Origin: Panicum virgatum
Taxonomy: Eukaryota > Streptophyta > Magnoliopsida > Poales > Poaceae
Length of the DNA stretch: 64,000 bases
Assembly: GCF_016808335.1 (NCBI RefSeq)
Contig: NC_053148.1
Coordinates: 46,578,930 to 46,642,929 of the forward strand
Direction: 5' to 3'
Positions 60,858 through 64,000 of this stretch are shown here, piece after piece; within the stretch, counting starts at the first letter, position 1; each line of letters opens with the position of its first letter. The position numbers and the translations under genes were made by a program. The notes under the pieces are model-generated. The model was not told the DNA's origin. It worked only from the letters and a program-made list of their open reading frames with translations, and did not search any database.

Positions 60858-63125
60858 CTTGCGCAGCATCTCGCACTGCTCAAGGGTGTGGCTGACCGAG
60901 CCCTTGTGGTAAGGGCACGGTTTCTTGAGCATATCGTCGAACAGGCCGCCACCGCCTCGAGGGGGGCCTCGAGGTCCTTTGTGGTCCGGGGCAGTGACGA
61001 GTCCTCCACTTGTCCTGGTCCGCACTAGTTCGGTTGGGCCGGCTTCTTTCCTTTCTTCCCCCGCTTTTGCTTCTTGGCGGAGGTGTTGGTCTTGGCACTG
61101 CTGCCCTCTGCGGGCGCATCTTCCTTGCGCTTGTTCGCCCTGCAGTCGAAGATGGCACCAACTGTCTCCTCGCCGGCAGCGTAGTTGGTGGCAGCATCGA
61201 ACAACTCATTGGTACTGGCGGGACGACTTCGCGCAAGCTCGTGCACCAGGTTCCTTCACATCGTGCCTTCGAGGAAGGCGTTGATGACCTCGACGTGGGC
61301 GACGCTGGGGAGCTCGGTGCATTGCTTGGAGAAGCACCGCACGTAGTCGCGCAGGGGCTCATTGGGCTTCTACCAACATCCTTTGAGGTCCCAGGAGTTC
61401 CCAGGGCGCACGTAAGTGCCCTGAAAGCTGCCCACGAAGATCTTGACGAGGTCGGCCCAATCGTGGATTTGATCCGCGGGCAGATGCCCGAGCCACGTTC
61501 GTGTGGCGTCGGCAAGGTGAAGAGGAAGGTTGCGGATGATGACCGCGTCGTCCGTCGCACCGCCCAGCTAGCATGCTAGGCGGTAGTCATTAAGCCAGAC
61601 CACGGGATCGGTCTCTCCCGAGTACTTGACGAGGGTGGTGGGCTGTCGAAAGCGTGGGGGAAAGGGAGCGGTACGAATCTCCCGGCTGAACACACGGGTG
61701 CCCGGAGGCTCCGGTGACTCGCCCTGTCGTGCTCGGGGTCGAAGCGACCACCCCGTCGAGGGGTGTACTTTCTGCCATTGATGATGTTGGGGGCGTCGCC
61801 GTCGCCGGCGTGTCCGCGCGTGTCGTGGAGTCGCTACCTTGCGGGAGCCCTTCCGATGTGGTCATGCACCGAGGGTGCCTTTGCACTGTCCGCTGTGGCT
61901 GCCTTTCCCTTCCCTCCTGGTGGAGTGTGCACCGAAGCCTCGCGGTCTTGCTGTGCAGTCCCATCGGCCTTTGCCGGTGCCGCTAAACGCATTCGAGACG
62001 CGGAGCTCTCAACCTGCTGCACCGCAACCTGCTCGATGAGCACCTGTGCCTCGCGGCGCAGGTTGCGACCCAAAGTCGTCGATGGCTCGGGCATTGCTTG
62101 GAGTAGGTAGGCCGCAGCGACGATTTTCTCGCCGGCTGTTTTCAGCTCCGGTGGTTTGTCGACGTTGTCGTCGGCTAGGATCCGCTCCCGGGCGACACGC
62201 CCCACTGCCTGGGCATGTGCGCCACGCGCGGTGTGCTGCTGCTCGAGCGCGGTGCGCAGCTCCTGTGTCTGCCGACACTGCTCGTCGAGCTTGACGAAGA
62301 AGAAGGGTTCACGGCAGGCACCACCACTTAGTTTGCTTGCGGGTCTGCCCCGCCTTTCCCGTCTTCACTTGGGGCATCGTCGATGCGCCCGTCCGCGAGC
62401 TCGACCATGAAGCACTCCCGAGTGGGATCGTAATCCCCCTCGCTGGAGTCCTCGGAGCAGGTGAGGCAGTACGCCGCCGCGAGCTGGAACGAGTGGAAAG
62501 CATCGAGGTCACGGACCTCGGAGTAGTCCTTGACCTCCTCGGCCGTGAAGTTGTCCATGAAGAAGTTGATGTCGTCGGCGATCGAGCCCGCCGTCTCGGG
62601 GTAGGAGTCGTCAGGAGATGATGCGATGAGATTGTGGATCGAGAAGAGGTGATGACCCGGCAGATCCTCGTACTCGGTGAAGTTGGTGCTGGATGAAGAG
62701 GCATAGATGGCAGTGTTGCGCATCCCGAAGGGAAAGGGCGACGGCACAGTCGCGCCCTCCCTGGGAGGCACAGGGACTGCAATCGATGGTGGTGCCGACG
62801 CAGATGGCGCCGGAGCACGTGATGACGAAGAGGTGGCTCCATCGACCGCGACGCTGAGCTGCGACATGCCAACCTCAACCCACGTGGGGGAGCTGAGGCG
62901 TGGCGCCCTGCGCCGCTCCATGCGCGCTTGTCGCGAGCGCTGGCCCGAGCGCCTGTTGCGCCGGGCTGGTGAAGTCGGAGTGTCGGGGTTGCGTCTAGGT
63001 GAGAGGAGCTCCATGAGGTAACCGTTGCCGGTTGCCCTGAACTCAAGACTCCCGAACCAAATCTCATATCCCGCTGGGACCAGATCCGAGGCGCCCATGG
63101 GAAATGGGTTGGATCTGCTCGCCAT
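60858..63125 (-). pseudogene. Element A gag (several broken frames)
   Basis: ATG at 63125 opens a 265-codon frame (MASRSNPFPMGASDLVPAGY, Pro/Ser-rich middle, acidic end) that stops at 62328. The next part (62205-61834) has AAYLLQAMPEPSTTLGRNLR and VAVQQVESSASRMRL, typical of Tat-lineage gag. The capsid core follows in another frame (about 61560-61025: DWADLVKIFVGSFQGTYVRP, SKQCTELPSVAHVEVINAFL, FDAATNYAAGEETVGAIF), then a Lys-rich stretch and, next to insertion B, the zinc-like CPYHKGSVSHTLEQC. Several frameshifts and nonsense codons, with B inserted directly after the zinc motif. Gag would form the virus-like particle; this copy is dead. Confidence 0.85.
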
Positions 63126-63170
63126 CCCTGAAGATCAAATGGGAACAAAAGAGAAATGTCACGCAGCGGC

Positions 63171-63188
63171 CCCTACCTGGCGCGCCAA
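63171..63188 (-). promoter_or_regulatory. Primer-binding site of element A (tRNA-Arg)
   Basis: The minus strand reads TTGGCGCGCCAGGTAGGGG next to the 5' LTR end CCGACA, one base apart. It matches the complement of the 3' end of a plant tRNA-Arg (CCCCTACCTGGCGCG plus CCA). Confidence 0.8.
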
Positions 63189-63189
63189 C

Positions 63190-63891
63190 TGTCGGTGTCC
63201 TGACCCGATGGTCCGGCACCAACTAGTGATGATGATGTGTGTCCCTCGTCCCAGATGGTTGATGCAAGAGGCAACACAGTAACGCACGGCTTTACCCTGG
63301 TTCCGGCGGTGGGGCCGTACGTCCAGCAAAGAGGTGTGCGAGTGCACTGTACTATCTTGCACCGGGGGTGCCTGTAGTAGGGGGTACAAGCGAGGCGAGA
63401 GAGGGAGGGAAGCTCCCAAGTCTCTGCTAAAAGAGGAGTTGATTGAGGCGAGTGCCAATATCGGGGCTCAAGAGCGCGTGTGCTCTGTGAGTGGTGCTGA
63501 GTGTAGTGTAGAACAGCCCAGATCGATAAGATAGAGCCCGCCTCCCCCTTTTATAGACACAAGGAGGGGCGGTGTACATACACGGAAGGAGATCGTGGAA
63601 GTCGTCGTCTTTTTCATGAATCGCGGGGGTGCAGTGGTCGAGCACTGTAAAAAGTACACTGTGGGGTATGGCGTCTGGCGTGGCAGTCGTCCTGGGCGTC
63701 GTCCTTGGCCTTGCGAGATCGCGCCGGCGTCCTGACAGCTCTAGTGGGCGGCATGGTGGTTCCTGTGGAGAGTACCATTCCCCGCGTTCGACGTGGCGGC
63801 GCTCCGAGAGTCCCGCAGGCGGGGGTCCTGCCCTGGTCAAGGTCAGGGCCGCTTTCGAGGGCCGTGCTCATGCCGTTCGAGGGTTCCGCGG
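63190..63891 (-). repeat. 5' LTR of element A (partial, interrupted by F)
   Basis: It starts TGTCGGTGTCCTGACCCG and aligns with the 3' LTR from 32845 with scattered substitutions, including the TATA region (CCTTTTATAGACAC, 63547-63560). At 63892 the match stops where F begins; in the other LTR the same place continues AGGGGAAAGCATGAGG. Confidence 0.9.
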
Positions 63892-64000
63892 TGTAACACC
63901 CTGGGTGTCTGCACAGTAATTAAAAAGGTGTCTGCACAGTAATTGTGTATGTTTTCTATGCATCATGTGCTTGAATTGCTTAAAAAGGATCTTTTTGTAA
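63892..64000 (+). mobile_element. Start of insertion F (TGTAACACC family), truncated by window end
   Basis: TGTAACACCCTGGGTGTCTG begins exactly where the two A LTRs stop matching. This terminus resembles the starts of G (27600) and E (38969, minus). A short direct repeat (GGTGTCTGCACAGTAATT) follows. Only 109 bases are visible. Confidence 0.7.

Larger units (their letters stand above)
32845..64000 (-). mobile_element. Element A: Tat-lineage gypsy retrotransposon (runs past window end)
   Basis: Minus orientation. The 3' LTR is 32845-34096, the PPT follows at 34097-34108, and the internal region runs to 63189. The primer-binding site complementary to tRNA-Arg abuts the 5' LTR (from 63190). The gene order on the minus strand is gag (63125-60858), protease (50371 leftward), a C-terminal RT remnant, RNase H (48756-48082) and integrase (48081-45713, split). 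A large accessory gene on the opposite strand (39892-45218) is characteristic of Tat-type grass elements such as RIRE2/Grande-like families. The internal region is broken by insertions B, C, D and E, and the 5' LTR by F. Loss of the RT core, nonsense codons and frameshifts make it inactive. The flank on the left is GGTAG; the matching right target site is outside the window. Confidence 0.88.

Overview
The window is nuclear DNA from a grass, most probably a panicoid. The evidence is spliceosomal introns with GT-AG borders, very GC-rich single-intron genes with TATA boxes, a ribosomal-protein promoter with telo-box and TGGGCC elements, Stowaway and hAT-type MITEs with typical grass termini, and deep nesting of gypsy LTR retrotransposons. 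I cannot name the species from sequence alone.

Left part (1-26.8 kb, gene-bearing). The window opens inside the 3' half of a plant glutamate-receptor-like channel gene (+, four exons visible). Next come a complete two-exon CYP77A-type cytochrome P450 gene (+, 520 aa), about 8 kb of repeat-rich intergenic DNA, a small three-exon gene for a 94-residue protein of unknown function (-), a divergently oriented 40S ribosomal protein S14 (uS11) gene (+, six exons, 150 aa), and a two-exon early-nodulin-like phytocyanin gene (-, 276 aa). Between them lie a tandem duplication, MITEs, a fold-back element and a GC-rich element with short inverted ends. From 22.5 to 26.8 kb I find no convincing gene.

Right part (26.8-64 kb, transposon nest). 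A Pack-type DNA-transposon-like segment carries fragments of two host-like genes (an unknown protein and a PPR protein). It contains a long-LTR-like sequence (G, 27.6 kb onward) and is cut at 32,845 by a large gypsy element of the Tat lineage (A, minus orientation, running past the window end). A has a 1,252-bp 3' LTR, a purine-rich PPT, decayed integrase, RNase H, partial RT, protease and gag, a tRNA-Arg primer-binding site, a 5' LTR, and a decayed accessory gene on the opposite strand. A was then hit by: a 4.1-kb solo LTR (E); two solo LTRs (C and D) of one family; a complete 10.5-kb non-autonomous Athila-like element (B) of the same LTR family as C and D, with perfect 5-bp target duplications and LTRs about 98% identical by eye; and a further element (F) in its 5' LTR.

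How the parts relate. The host genes are unrelated housekeeping or membrane genes. The only functional arrangement I would suggest among them is a shared promoter region between the small unknown gene and RPS14. The transposon half can be read as a relative timeline: Pack-like element, then A, then B/C/D/E/F inside A. The most unusual items are a peptide segment conserved between two divergent long-LTR copies lying in opposite orientation, the promoter-like module ahead of the Athila-type ORF in B, and re-use of one host element by several insertions of a single LTR family.
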